From NCBI RefSeq assembly GCF_042684865.1, contig NZ_JBHUML010000002.1, positions 1,550,001 to 1,614,000 on the forward strand: a stretch of 64,000 nt of DNA, read 5' to 3'. A model generated the notes under the pieces. It was not told the DNA's origin, did not search any database, and was given only the letters and a program-made list of their open reading frames with translations. Numbering within the stretch: the first letter of the stretch is position 1; each line of letters begins with the position of its first letter. Of the stretch, positions 24,247 through 33,616 are shown piece by piece. The translations under genes and the position numbers were made by a program. The stretch is from Salibacterium lacus (GTDB lineage Bacteria; Bacillota; Bacilli; Bacillales; Marinococcaceae).

Positions 24247-27132
24247 TCAGGATGAAGACGGCTCGGCGACCTGTTCGGCTTCCGCCAACCGATCAGCCAT
24301 GCGCCGCTTTTCGCGTTCGAGTATCGGCTTGAGGTAATAACCGGTGTAGGAATCCGCATCCCCGCCCACTTTTTCCGGTGTGCCGGATGCAATAATACGG
24401 CCGCCGCCGTCTCCTCCTTCCGGTCCAAGATCAATAATGTGGTCGACGGTTTTAATCACGTCGAGGTTATGCTCGATAATGATGACTGTGTCCCCGTTAT
24501 CCACAAGACGCTGGAGTACTTTCATCAGACGGTCGATATCATCCACATGAAGCCCTGTTGTCGGTTCATCGAGAATATAGAGGGACTTACCGGTGGAACG
24601 GCGCTGCAGCTGACTTGCGAGTTTCACCCGCTGCGCCTCGCCTCCAGACAGGGTTGTCGCCTGCTGTCCGAGCTTAATATACCCAAGTCCGACATCATAC
24701 AGTGTCTGGATTTTGCGCTGGATTTTCGGGATGTTTTCAAAAAAGTCCAGAGCCTCTTCCACCGTCATCGCGAGAACATCCGCGATATTTTTACCTTTGT
24801 AGCGTATGTCCAGTGTATCACGATTGTACCGCGTGCCGCCGCATTCCTCACAGGTGACGTACACGTCAGGCAGAAAGTGCATCTCAATCTTGATGATGCC
24901 GTCTCCCTTGCACGCCTCGCAGCGGCCGCCTTTCACGTTGAAACTGAACCTGCCTTTTTTATATCCCCGCGTTTTCGCTTCATTTGTCATCGCAAAAACT
25001 TCGCGGATGTCATCAAACATGCCTGTGTACGTAGCCGGGTTGGAGCGCGGTGTCCGGCCGATCGGCGCCTGGTTGATGTCGACCACTTTTTCGAGCTGCT
25101 CGATGCCTTCCACTTTTTTATGGGCGCCGGGCTTTTCTTTGCCGCGGTGAAGCTTTTGGGACAGGGTTTTATACAGGATATCATTAATCAGCGTACTTTT
25201 TCCGGATCCGGACACGCCGGTCACAGCGGTCAGAAGACCAAGCGGAATGGACGCGTTCACATTCTGGAGATTATTTTCTTTTGCTCCTTTGATCTTCACC
25301 TGTCGTTTATCCGGTTTACGGCGCGCTGCCGGGAGCGGGATGAATTTTTTCCCGGAAAGATACTGACCGGTAAGCGAACCTTCATCCTCTTTCACTTTTT
25401 CCGGCGGTCCTTCGGATACAATATAACCTCCGTGGACGCCGGCTCCAGGACCAATGTCCACAAGATGGTCGGCCGCGAGCATCGTATCTTCATCATGTTC
25501 CACAACAATCAGTGTGTTGCCAAGATCCCGCATCCGTTCCAATGTCCGAATCAGACGGTTGTTATCACGCTGATGCAGGCCGATGGAAGGTTCGTCGAGA
25601 ATGTAGAGCACGCCCATCAGAGAGGAACCGATCTGGGTGGCCAGCCGTATCCGCTGCGCTTCCCCGCCTGACAGTGTTCCGGCTGCCCGGCTCAATGTCA
25701 GATAATCAATACCGACATTAATCAAAAAACCGAGACGTTCCTCGATTTCACGCAGAATCAGACGTGCAATCGTCAGTTCTTTCTCCGAGAGATTCAGTTC
25801 TTCAAAGAACTGTTTGGCATCCTTGATCGAGAGGTCTGTTACCTCTCCGATGTGCCGCCCCGCTATTTTGACAGCCAGGCTTTCTTTCCGGAGCCGGTTC
25901 CCGTGACAAGTCGGGCAGTTCGTGCGGGCCATATACTGCTCCATCTGATCCCGGATAAAATCCGATGCGGTTCCGTAGTAGCGGCGCGAGATATTATTCA
26001 GCACGCCTTCAAAGTAAATGTTTCGTTCTGTGATACCGCCGCGGTCATTTTCGTAACGAAACGTCATGCGTTCGTTATTGCTGCCGTGCAGCAGAATGTC
26101 CAGTTTCTCTTTCGGCAGGTCTCTCACCGGAACCTTCATATCAATATCGAAATGACGGCACGCAGATTCAAGCAGCTGCGGATAATAATTGGAACTGGTC
26201 GGCTCCCATGCTGCAATGGCATGATCATTCAACGTCCGGTCCCAGTCAGGAATGACAAGTTCTTTGTCCACTTCCAGACGGCTGCCGATCCCGTCACACG
26301 TCGGGCACGCACCAAATGGACTGTTGAACGAGAACAGACGCGGTTCCAGTTCACCGATCGTAAATCCGCAGTGCGGGCAGGCATGATGCTGATTAAAGAG
26401 CAGCTCTTCACCGTCCATGACGTTTGCCATCGCTTTGCCGCCGCTTAAATCAAGTGCCGTTTCGAGGGAATCCGACAGCCGTGTTTCGACTCCCTCTTTT
26501 ATCACAATCCGGTCCACTACCACTTCAATATCATGATTTTTGTTCTTCTCCAGGTTGATTTCTTCACTTACTTCACGCATTTCCCCGTCCACGCGGACAC
26601 GGACGAATCCTTTCTGTTTCAGGTCTTCGAGCAGTTTCACGTGCTCTCCTTTACGTCCGGAAACGACTGGTGCGAGAATCTGCATCTTCGTGCGTTCGGG
26701 AAATTCCATCATACGGTCCACCATCTGCTGCACCGTCTGCGAAGAGATTTCAACACCGTGGTTCGGGCAGATCGGCCGTCCGACTCTGGCGAACAACAGA
26801 CGCAGGTAGTCGTAAATTTCTGTGACAGTGCCAACCGTGGAACGCGGGTTGCGGCTCGTCGTTTTCTGGTCTATGGAAATCGCCGGGGAAAGGCCTTCAA
26901 TGGAATCGACATCCGGCTTCTCCATCTGGCCGAGAAACTGACGGGCGTAAGCTGACAGGGACTCTACATAACGGCGCTGGCCCTCGGCGTAAATCGTGTC
27001 AAAAGCAAGAGAGGATTTCCCCGAACCTGACAGTCCTGTCAAGACGACCAGATTGCCGCGTGGAATGGTTACATCGATGTCTTTCAGGTTATGGGACCGT
27101 GCTCCCTTAATCTCTAAATTATCTACCGGCAT
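24247..27132 (-). CDS. uvrA: Excinuclease ABC subunit A
   Basis: Damage-recognition ATPase of nucleotide excision repair, which loads UvrB. The 961-residue product has two ABC modules: Walker A GLSGSGKSSLAF near residues 31-42 and GVSGSGKSTLIND near 640, with signatures TLSGGEAQRIRLA and TLSGGEAQRVKLA. Zinc modules include CPHCGFTIGELEPRLFSFN, CPTC and CEACKGDG/CEECGG. It lies 6 bases after uvrB, so the two form a LexA-type SOS operon. The acidic C-terminus is short. Confidence 0.98.
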   Translation of the reverse strand: MPVDNLEIKGARSHNLKDIDVTIPRGNLVVLTGLSGSGKSSLAFDTIYAEGQRRYVESLSAYARQFLGQMEKPDVDSIEGLSPAISIDQKTTSRNPRSTVGTVTEIYDYLRLLFARVGRPICPNHGVEISSQTVQQMVDRMMEFPERTKMQILAPVVSGRKGEHVKLLEDLKQKGFVRVRVDGEMREVSEEINLEKNKNHDIEVVVDRIVIKEGVETRLSDSLETALDLSGGKAMANVMDGEELLFNQHHACPHCGFTIGELEPRLFSFNSPFGACPTCDGIGSRLEVDKELVIPDWDRTLNDHAIAAWEPTSSNYYPQLLESACRHFDIDMKVPVRDLPKEKLDILLHGSNNERMTFRYENDRGGITERNIYFEGVLNNISRRYYGTASDFIRDQMEQYMARTNCPTCHGNRLRKESLAVKIAGRHIGEVTDLSIKDAKQFFEELNLSEKELTIARLILREIEERLGFLINVGIDYLTLSRAAGTLSGGEAQRIRLATQIGSSLMGVLYILDEPSIGLHQRDNNRLIRTLERMRDLGNTLIVVEHDEDTMLAADHLVDIGPGAGVHGGYIVSEGPPEKVKEDEGSLTGQYLSGKKFIPLPAARRKPDKRQVKIKGAKENNLQNVNASIPLGLLTAVTGVSGSGKSTLINDILYKTLSQKLHRGKEKPGAHKKVEGIEQLEKVVDINQAPIGRTPRSNPATYTGMFDDIREVFAMTNEAKTRGYKKGRFSFNVKGGRCEACKGDGIIKIEMHFLPDVYVTCEECGGTRYNRDTLDIRYKGKNIADVLAMTVEEALDFFENIPKIQRKIQTLYDVGLGYIKLGQQATTLSGGEAQRVKLASQLQRRSTGKSLYILDEPTTGLHVDDIDRLMKVLQRLVDNGDTVIIIEHNLDVIKTVDHIIDLGPEGGDGGGRIIASGTPEKVGGDADSYTGYYLKPILEREKRRMADRLAEAEQVAEPSSS

Positions 27133-27138
27133 TGTACG

Positions 27139-29115
27139 TCATCCTTCCGCTTTTAATTCAAGTAACATGTCACGAAGTTCCGCCGCCCGTTCAAACTGAA
27201 GATCTTTGGCGGCCGTCTTCATTTCTTCTTCCATCTCATCGATTACTTTCTGCCGTTCTTTTTTGCTCATCTTATCGAGCGCCGGTTTGTCAAAGTCACT
27301 CGTTTCCTCGGAAGAAATCGTCGCCTGGATCAATTCCGGAATTTCTTTCTGGATTGTCGTCGGCGTAATATGATGAGTGTCATTAAACTCTTTCTGGATT
27401 GCCCGGCGCCGGTTGGTCTCCTCCATCGCCGTATTCATCGAGCGGGTTATCTTATCTGCGTACATCACGACATGTCCATTAGCATTTCTGGCCGCACGCC
27501 CCATCGTCTGAATAAGCGAGCGTTCGGCACGGAGAAATCCTTCTTTGTCAGCGTCCAGGATGGCGACGAGGGAAACTTCCGGTATGTCAAGGCCTTCCCG
27601 GAGCAGGTTAATGCCGACCAGCACATCAAATTCACCGAGCCGCAGCTGCCGCACGACGTCAATGCGCTCCAGCGTCTTCACTTCGGAATGCAGGTATTTC
27701 ACACGGATGCCGACTTCTTTTAAGTAAGACGTCAAATCTTCGGCCATCTTTTTCGTCAGCGTCGTGACCAGCACTCTTTCCTTCCGTTCCCGGCGTTCAT
27801 GGATCCGTTCGATCAAGTCATCAATCTGACCTTCAATCGGCTGGATTTCAATGGTCGGATCAAGCAGACCGGTCGGCCGGATAATCTGTTCCACCACGCC
27901 CGGGGAATGTTCCAGTTCATACGGCCCCGGAGTTGCCGAGACGTAGACCGCCTGCTGCATCCGGTTTTCAAACTCATCAAACTGGAGCGGACGGTTGTCC
28001 ATGGCGGATGGAAGGCGGAAGCCGTGGTCTACAAGCACCTGCTTGCGGGCCTGGTCGCCTTTGTACATGCCGGTCACCTGCGGAAGTGTCACGTGGGATT
28101 CATCAACGATAAGCAGGAAATCCTCCGGAAAAAAGTCCATCAATGTGTAGGGGGATTCTCCGGCGCTTCGGAACGTCAAATGACGGGAGTAGTTTTCGAT
28201 CCCCGAGCAGAAACCCATTTCCCGCATCATTTCCAGGTCGTATTTCGTGCGCTGTTCCAGGCGCTGGGCTTCCAGTTCCCGGCCGTTATCACGAAAGGCC
28301 TGCAGCTGTTCTTCCAGTTCCTTCTCAATATTTTCGATGGCGCGTTTCATCTTCTCTTCGCGGGTTACAAAGTGGGAAGCCGGGAAAATCGCGACGTGCT
28401 GGCGTTCCCCGAGTACTTCTCCTGTCAGCGCATCGACTTCGGTAATCCGGTCGATTTCGTCACCGAAAAATTCAACGCGGACACAGTGTTCATCCCGGGA
28501 CGCCGGGAAAATTTCCACCACATCACCGCGTACCCGGAATGTTCCGCGCACAAAATTCACATCGTTTCGTTCATACTGGATATCAACAAGGTCCCGCATT
28601 AAAGCGTTCCGTTCCTTCTCCATATCTTTACGGAGCGACAGAACAAGCTCGCGGTACTCCTCCGGTGAACCAAGTCCGTAGATACAGGAGACACTCGCCA
28701 CGATAATCACGTCATTTCGTTCAAAAAGCGCACTCGTGGCAGAGTGGCGGAGTTTATCTATTTCATCATTGATGCTGGCGTCTTTTTCTATAAACATATC
28801 AGTGGAAGGAACGTAGGCTTCCGGCTGATAATAGTCATAATAGCTGACAAAATACTCGACAGCATTGTTTGGAAACATCTCTTTAAATTCATTGTACAGC
28901 TGGCCTGCAAGTGTTTTGTTGTGAGCCATAACGAGGGTGGGCTTATTCACATTCTGAATAACGTTGGATACCGTAAACGTCTTCCCGGTACCGGTCGCAC
29001 CAAGCAGGGTCTGGTGTCTTGTGCCCTCTTCAATGCCTTTTGTCAAAGCTTTTATCGCTTCCGGCTGGTCACCCTGGGGGTCATAGCCGGAAGCGAGATC
29101 GAATGTTTCATTCAT
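27139..29115 (-). CDS. uvrB: Excinuclease ABC subunit B
   Basis: Helicase-like core of nucleotide excision repair that receives damaged DNA from UvrA and recruits UvrC. The 658-residue product has Walker A GATGTGKTFT near residue 40, the beta-hairpin region YYDYYQPEAYVPSTD, the helicase motif DESH, and the C-terminal UVR domain (DEMEEEMKTAAKDLQFERAA) for UvrC contact. I chose the ATG at 29115 (MNETFDLAS) with GGGGG eight bases upstream; the earlier frame start lacks a site. Confidence 0.98.
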   Translation of the reverse strand: MNETFDLASGYDPQGDQPEAIKALTKGIEEGTRHQTLLGATGTGKTFTVSNVIQNVNKPTLVMAHNKTLAGQLYNEFKEMFPNNAVEYFVSYYDYYQPEAYVPSTDMFIEKDASINDEIDKLRHSATSALFERNDVIIVASVSCIYGLGSPEEYRELVLSLRKDMEKERNALMRDLVDIQYERNDVNFVRGTFRVRGDVVEIFPASRDEHCVRVEFFGDEIDRITEVDALTGEVLGERQHVAIFPASHFVTREEKMKRAIENIEKELEEQLQAFRDNGRELEAQRLEQRTKYDLEMMREMGFCSGIENYSRHLTFRSAGESPYTLMDFFPEDFLLIVDESHVTLPQVTGMYKGDQARKQVLVDHGFRLPSAMDNRPLQFDEFENRMQQAVYVSATPGPYELEHSPGVVEQIIRPTGLLDPTIEIQPIEGQIDDLIERIHERRERKERVLVTTLTKKMAEDLTSYLKEVGIRVKYLHSEVKTLERIDVVRQLRLGEFDVLVGINLLREGLDIPEVSLVAILDADKEGFLRAERSLIQTMGRAARNANGHVVMYADKITRSMNTAMEETNRRRAIQKEFNDTHHITPTTIQKEIPELIQATISSEETSDFDKPALDKMSKKERQKVIDEMEEEMKTAAKDLQFERAAELRDMLLELKAEG

Positions 29116-29175
29116 CGCATTATCCCCCATTTTATACACTCAAATGTATTCCTTCTTATCTATTACCGCTTATAC

Positions 29176-29226
29176 ATTATACCACATCTTCCATCAAATT
29201 AAACGGCTTGTTCGAATATATGTTCG
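29176..29226 (-). promoter_or_regulatory. uvrBA promoter with LexA-type box
   Basis: The minus strand has an extended -10, TGG-TATAAT (hexamer 29176-29181), with a weak -35. Upstream, 29213-29226 reads CGAACATATATTCG, which matches the Bacillus LexA box CGAAC-N4-GTTCG at all but one base. This predicts DNA-damage induction of uvrBA. Confidence 0.78.
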
Positions 29227-29292
29227 TTTTTATTTCGAGTAAAAAGACATGGTTCAAGCGGGGCACAGTATGCAGAAATAAGCTCCCATAAG

Positions 29293-29332
29293 AAAAGACG
29301 GAGCGGGATTTGTCACCCCGGCTCCGTCTTTT
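29293..29332 (-). terminator. Intrinsic terminator downstream of minJ
   Basis: AAAAGACGGAGC/GCTCCGTCTTTT perfect 12-bp stem 18 bases after the minJ stop. It shares a 21-base stretch with the his terminator at 12152. Confidence 0.85.
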
Positions 29333-29349
29333 CAACGATCCTTTTCCTA

Positions 29350-30543
29350 TCAACCCTGTATACCGGACGCCGGCAAGTCGTCGTTTTCTTTTACCGTCAG
29401 TACTCCGATTTCGTGATGCTCATTATCATATAAGGCGGACTGTACGTGGCGGCGTTCCCCGTTTGTATCCATCACTTCCAGCCGGCAGTGGGCGGAATTT
29501 TTCTGAAGAGCATAGTAAAGTTCCTTTTTCGAATGAACCGGAATGTTGTTCACTTTCCATATAATCTCTCCTGCGGTCATGCCCATTTTTGCTGCCGGCG
29601 ACTCCGGAAGAACGGCCAGGATTTTCACCCCGCGGGAACCCGGCTGAAAAAAGGGCTGCCTCCCGTGGTCTTCCATGCGCTGCCAAACTTGAAGAGCTGT
29701 GCGCAGCACAAAGACGGCAGCTGCCGTGTACAGAACAGCCTGCGGATAGTAGAAGGAGAGCCCCGCTCCTGCTCCGGCGGCAAGACCGAGCAGGCAGAGC
29801 CGTCGTCCCATCTGCTGCAGAGCTGGTCTTGGCAGCGTATGATAAATCGTGTAGTCCGTCCCCACAGCAAGAGGAAAGAAAAAGAGTGCCAGTCCTCCCT
29901 CTCCAACCGGAAGAAGCGGCCACCAGGACACGGCATCAAGCATACCTCCGGGAATAAAAAAGACGGAGGGAAGGAGCCAGATCCGCCGCATCCGGTGCGC
30001 TCCGAGCCATTTTCCGCGGCTGCTTTTCACCGTCAGCGGCGAGGTGAAAAACCGGGCGCTCCGGAAAACGAGCACGCTCTCCAGAATAATCAAAACAGCG
30101 AGCCAGAAGAGCACTGCCTGGTAATCAGATGCTCCCAGCTCCTGCAGCCACGCATCCACACGGGGGCTTCCCGTATCCCAAAGCGGGAGAATCAGAGCCA
30201 GCAGAACCGCTGCACTGACCGTGAATGCCGGGGACAGCCACTTCACTCTTCCAGACAACAGAATCAAACCTGTGAAAAGAGAAAGAAGCACGAGAAAGGA
30301 GAACGGGACTGTAACACCGAGGAGCAAAGCGGCTGCAGAGCCGGCAAGACCCGCAGCCAATCCCGGGAGCAGCGGTGCGGTAACGTCAAATACCGCACGA
30401 AATACCCGGGTGTGAAAGTCGCGGCGTTCTTTCACCACTCTGCGCCATCCAAGAACGAACATGACAATCGGAATCAGATAGGTCAGCGGATGCGCGAAAA
30501 AACGCCCTATCCCATATAACAGCTCCCAGCCGATATCATTCAT
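29350..30543 (-). CDS. minJ: Division-site membrane/PDZ protein (MinJ-like)
   Basis: Polytopic membrane protein of 397 residues with about eight hydrophobic segments (residues 10-285) and a C-terminal PDZ domain (VKILAVLPESPAAKMGMTAGEIIWKVN in parts, about residues 300-375). The neighbourhood (uvrB, ctpB, ftsEX) is that of B. subtilis minJ, whose product bridges DivIVA and MinCD to place the division site. The swrA and csbA genes found there in B. subtilis are absent here. Sequence conservation in this family is low, so the name rests partly on context. Confidence 0.8.
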   Translation of the reverse strand: MNDIGWELLYGIGRFFAHPLTYLIPIVMFVLGWRRVVKERRDFHTRVFRAVFDVTAPLLPGLAAGLAGSAAALLLGVTVPFSFLVLLSLFTGLILLSGRVKWLSPAFTVSAAVLLALILPLWDTGSPRVDAWLQELGASDYQAVLFWLAVLIILESVLVFRSARFFTSPLTVKSSRGKWLGAHRMRRIWLLPSVFFIPGGMLDAVSWWPLLPVGEGGLALFFFPLAVGTDYTIYHTLPRPALQQMGRRLCLLGLAAGAGAGLSFYYPQAVLYTAAAVFVLRTALQVWQRMEDHGRQPFFQPGSRGVKILAVLPESPAAKMGMTAGEIIWKVNNIPVHSKKELYYALQKNSAHCRLEVMDTNGERRHVQSALYDNEHHEIGVLTVKENDDLPASGIQG

Positions 30544-30579
30544 CCCGGTTCCTCCTTCTCCAAGCAGACCTTCCTTTAA

Positions 30580-30623
30580 AAAAGAACGTCCGGCTGATTT
30601 AGGAAGCCGGTGCCACTGTTCTT
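30580..30623 (-). terminator. Intrinsic terminator of ctpB
   Basis: Nested stem AAGAAC...GTTCTT with inner CCGGCTT/AGCCGG on the minus strand, followed by T6, 33 bases after the ctpB stop. Confidence 0.88.
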
Positions 30624-30655
30624 CCCTGCTGACAGCGCCCGGCCTCTTTGTTCCA

Positions 30656-32131
30656 TTACTGGTTCGTCAATTTGTCATTCATCAAATCCAACGCTTCATT
30701 GAACTGTCTGTCGTTTTCACGGTTCTGCACCTTTTCCATCAGATCCTGATTCATCCGCCCGGCTGTTTCTTCGTCAATCGTACCGGTAACAGGCAGTTCG
30801 CCGGCAGATTCCTGGTAACTGCGCACCGCTTCAGACGTCTGTTCATCAAAATATCCGTCCGTCCGGCCCGGGTTATGACCGAGAGCCTGCAGCATCGTCT
30901 GAGCGGTTTTCACCTGCTCTCCGTTGGTTTCTATGGTCAGCTCCTCTTCCGGAGACAGTGCCGCAGAATAGAAATACTCAGGCTGCTCCACTTCCACCGT
31001 AGGTTTGACGCCTTCCTCGTTAATCCAATTGCCGTCTGAAGTAAGCCATTTAAACATCGACAGTTTCAGCCGGCTTCCATCTCCGAGCTTCATGGACTGC
31101 TGTACCGTTCCTTTGCCGTATGTCGTCTGACCGACGAGATCGTATCCGCCCGCCTCTTTCAAAGCGGCAGCCAGAATTTCAGAAGCAGACACACTGCCTT
31201 CATCAATCAAACCAACGATCGGATAATCTTTCTTCTCTTCAAGCGCAGAAATCGACCGGGTTGTTTCCCCGTTAGGATCTTCAATTTGAACAATCGGTTC
31301 TCCTCCCGGAATAACAAGATCTCCGATGCTCTGGACGCTGTTCAGATAGCCTCCCGGATTCCCCCGTACATCAATTAACAGCCCGTCAATATCCTGCTCC
31401 TCAAGGTTTGTCAGCTGCTTTTCAAACTCTGAAGCTGTATTTTCGGAAAAAGAAGTCAGTTCCAACAGCCCGATGGTCCGCCCGTTCTGCTCTATCGTGT
31501 CGGATGTCACCGTTTCAATTGGAATTTCATCCCGTACCACATCAACTTCAAACGGTTCCGAGGCACCCTGGCGCTGGATCGTCAACGTCACTGTCGAGCC
31601 TTTTTCCCCGCGGATTTTCAGCACGGTCTCATTCAGCGTGCTTCCTTCCGTGCTTTCCCCATTCACTTCGAGGATTTGATCATTCGGTCTTAATCCTGCC
31701 TTCTCCGCAGGGGATCCCCCGAACGGCGACACGATGGTCGGTGTGTCATCGACCATGCTTACTTCCGCTCCTATTCCTTCAAATGAGGATTCAAGAGATT
31801 GATTGAACTGGGAGGCTGTTTCCTGATCCATGTAAGCCGAATGAGGATCATCCAGCTCATTCACCATTCCTTTCAGTGCCCCTTCCCAGAGCGCCTCTTT
31901 ATCGACATCTTCCACGTATTCCGATTCAATCATCTGGTAAACCTGCTGTACTTTGTCCAATCCATCCATGGACTGCTTCTCTGTATTTTCGGTCTGTCCG
32001 GAAGCACTGGAGGCGGCGGATGGTTCACTCCCGGCCTGTTCGTTTATATTAATTCCGGCAAAAACGCCGCCGGCTCCGGCAATAAGTACGGCACCGGTTA
32101 CCACTGATGCCAGTTTTACTTTCCATTTCAT
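30656..32131 (-). CDS. ctpB: S41 carboxy-terminal processing protease with PDZ and peptidoglycan-binding domains
   Basis: Secreted or membrane-anchored serine protease, 491 residues. One N-terminal transmembrane/signal segment (residues 5-27) is followed by the tail-processing domain, a PDZ domain (EVSMVDDTPTIV to PNDQILEVNG, about 115-190) and the catalytic core with Ser in EGSVSASEILA and Lys in TYGKGTVQ. A C-terminal peptidoglycan-binding domain (QTMLQALGHNPGRTDGYFDE) follows. Homologues cleave signalling proteins such as SpoIVFA during sporulation. The B. subtilis yvjB (ctpB) gene occupies the same position. Confidence 0.93.
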   Translation of the reverse strand: MKWKVKLASVVTGAVLIAGAGGVFAGININEQAGSEPSAASSASGQTENTEKQSMDGLDKVQQVYQMIESEYVEDVDKEALWEGALKGMVNELDDPHSAYMDQETASQFNQSLESSFEGIGAEVSMVDDTPTIVSPFGGSPAEKAGLRPNDQILEVNGESTEGSTLNETVLKIRGEKGSTVTLTIQRQGASEPFEVDVVRDEIPIETVTSDTIEQNGRTIGLLELTSFSENTASEFEKQLTNLEEQDIDGLLIDVRGNPGGYLNSVQSIGDLVIPGGEPIVQIEDPNGETTRSISALEEKKDYPIVGLIDEGSVSASEILAAALKEAGGYDLVGQTTYGKGTVQQSMKLGDGSRLKLSMFKWLTSDGNWINEEGVKPTVEVEQPEYFYSAALSPEEELTIETNGEQVKTAQTMLQALGHNPGRTDGYFDEQTSEAVRSYQESAGELPVTGTIDEETAGRMNQDLMEKVQNRENDRQFNEALDLMNDKLTNQ

Positions 32132-32195
32132 GTTTTACACCTCAGCTCCATCATTAAAATCACCGCGGGTCAGAGAGGTTTTTATCGTCTCTTTC

Positions 32196-32224
32196 ATTCT
32201 AGCATGAATTCACGTATTCCAAAA
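32196..32224 (-). promoter_or_regulatory. Probable ctpB promoter
   Basis: Minus strand: TTTTGG (32219-32224), 17 bases, TAGAAT (32196-32201) with an upstream TG, making an extended -10. About 60 bases before ctpB and after the preceding terminator. Confidence 0.55.
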
Positions 32225-32285
32225 ATAAATTTTCCATGATGCGGCGGTCTGTGAAACGGTTCCGTTATCATGTCATCATATAACG

Positions 32286-32315
32286 AAAAAAGGGACCGTC
32301 CCATGAGACAGCCCC
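32286..32315 (-). terminator. Intrinsic terminator after the M23 peptidase gene
   Basis: A stem of roughly ten pairs (GGGGCTGTCTC with GGGACGGTCCC, some G-U pairs) followed by T6 on the minus strand, 10 bases past the stop. It separates the ftsEX-M23 unit from ctpB. Confidence 0.8.
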
Positions 32316-32325
32316 TCTCTTTTCA

Positions 32326-33576
32326 TTATGGCAGATAGTTTCTTGGGTTGACCGCGTTGGATTTGGCTCCGTTCCATGGTCCTTCATGAACTTCAAAGTG
32401 AAGATGTTTCCCCTGGGACGCACCGGTATTACCCATCATTCCGATATTTTCGCCGCGGGATACGCTCTGTCCGCTGGATACATTCGTCGAGGACATGTGG
32501 GCGTACAGCGTTGTTATCTGCTGCCCGTCCACCTGATGGGAAATCATCACGGTGTTCCCGTATCCGTTCATGTACCCGGCTTTTACTACCGTTCCCCCTG
32601 CTGCGGCAGAAATCGGGACGTTGGGGCGGCCGCCCCCGCCGATGTCAATGCCGTTATGCATGCGGCCCCAGCGCTGTCCAAATTCGGACGTGTACGTGCC
32701 GGTCGCCGGCCGCATTAATGCACCACCGCTGTCGGAAGGAGCTTCGCCCGCTGCCTGTGCTGCCGTGCCGCTGGACTGTTGTTGACGTATGGCTTCCTGA
32801 CGTTCTTTATAATTCTCCAGTTCCTGTTTGGCAGTTTCTTCCTGCTGCTTAAGAAGTCCTTTTTCATCTTCCAGCGAGAGCAGCGTTTCCTGGAGGGAAT
32901 GTTCCTGGTTTTCCAGATCTCCGAGTATGCTGTTCTTTTCCCCGCGCCGCTCTTTCTGATCGGCTTTCAGATTTTCAAGTTCCGTCAGCGAACCTTCCAG
33001 GGAACTGCGCTGCTCTTCCACTTCTTTTTTCGCATCTTCAAGCTCATTCTGGTCTTTGATATGGGCTTGAAGTATGTCTTTGTCCTGATCGGCAATCGTG
33101 TTCAGCGCCGATACCCGGTCCAGAAAGTCTCCGAAACTTTTTGCTCCCATCAGCACTTCCAGGTAATCGACTGAGCCGCCGTTTTTGTACATGGCGTTCA
33201 CGCGTTCCTTCAGTAGTTCATCCCGTTCCTCGATTCGTTTCTGAAGTTCATCAATCCGGCTTTCGAGCTCTTCGATGCGCTGTTCCGTCTCATCGATTTC
33301 TTCTTCTTTTTTCGTAATTTTATCGTTTGTTTCGGTTATTTTTTTATCCAGTTCACGGATTTCATCACTGATATTCTGTATTTCTTCTTTCAGTGCTTCG
33401 ATTTCCTTTTGTGTTTCTTCAGAATCCGCCTGGGTGCTCTCCTGTTTATCCTGCAGTTCATTAATTTTCGTACGGAGTTCTTCTCCGTCTGCCGCTGCTG
33501 CAGGAGCTGAAGCGGCAAGCGCAATACCGGAAGCGGTCATCACCGCCGCCAGTGTCTTTAACCATCCCTTTTTCAT
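32326..33576 (-). CDS. Secreted coiled-coil M23 murein hydrolase (EnvC/PcsB-like FtsEX partner)
   Basis: Exported protein of 416 residues. A signal peptide (about 1-29, ending AAAA|DG) precedes a long coiled coil (about 30-265) very rich in Glu, Lys and Gln, and a C-terminal LytM/M23 domain (about 295-416). The zinc-ligand motifs HNGIDIGG and HLHFEVH and the GYGNTVMISH loop are intact, so it is probably catalytically active. The coiled coil is the hallmark of EnvC/PcsB-type proteins gated by FtsEX, and the gene directly follows ftsX. In B. subtilis FtsEX acts through CwlO, which has a different catalytic domain. Confidence 0.88.
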   Translation of the reverse strand: MKKGWLKTLAAVMTASGIALAASAPAAAADGEELRTKINELQDKQESTQADSEETQKEIEALKEEIQNISDEIRELDKKITETNDKITKKEEEIDETEQRIEELESRIDELQKRIEERDELLKERVNAMYKNGGSVDYLEVLMGAKSFGDFLDRVSALNTIADQDKDILQAHIKDQNELEDAKKEVEEQRSSLEGSLTELENLKADQKERRGEKNSILGDLENQEHSLQETLLSLEDEKGLLKQQEETAKQELENYKERQEAIRQQQSSGTAAQAAGEAPSDSGGALMRPATGTYTSEFGQRWGRMHNGIDIGGGGRPNVPISAAAGGTVVKAGYMNGYGNTVMISHQVDGQQITTLYAHMSSTNVSSGQSVSRGENIGMMGNTGASQGKHLHFEVHEGPWNGAKSNAVNPRNYLP

Positions 33577-33616
33577 TCCGACAGTTCCTCCTCTAACTCA
33601 TTCCAACTGTATTTAT

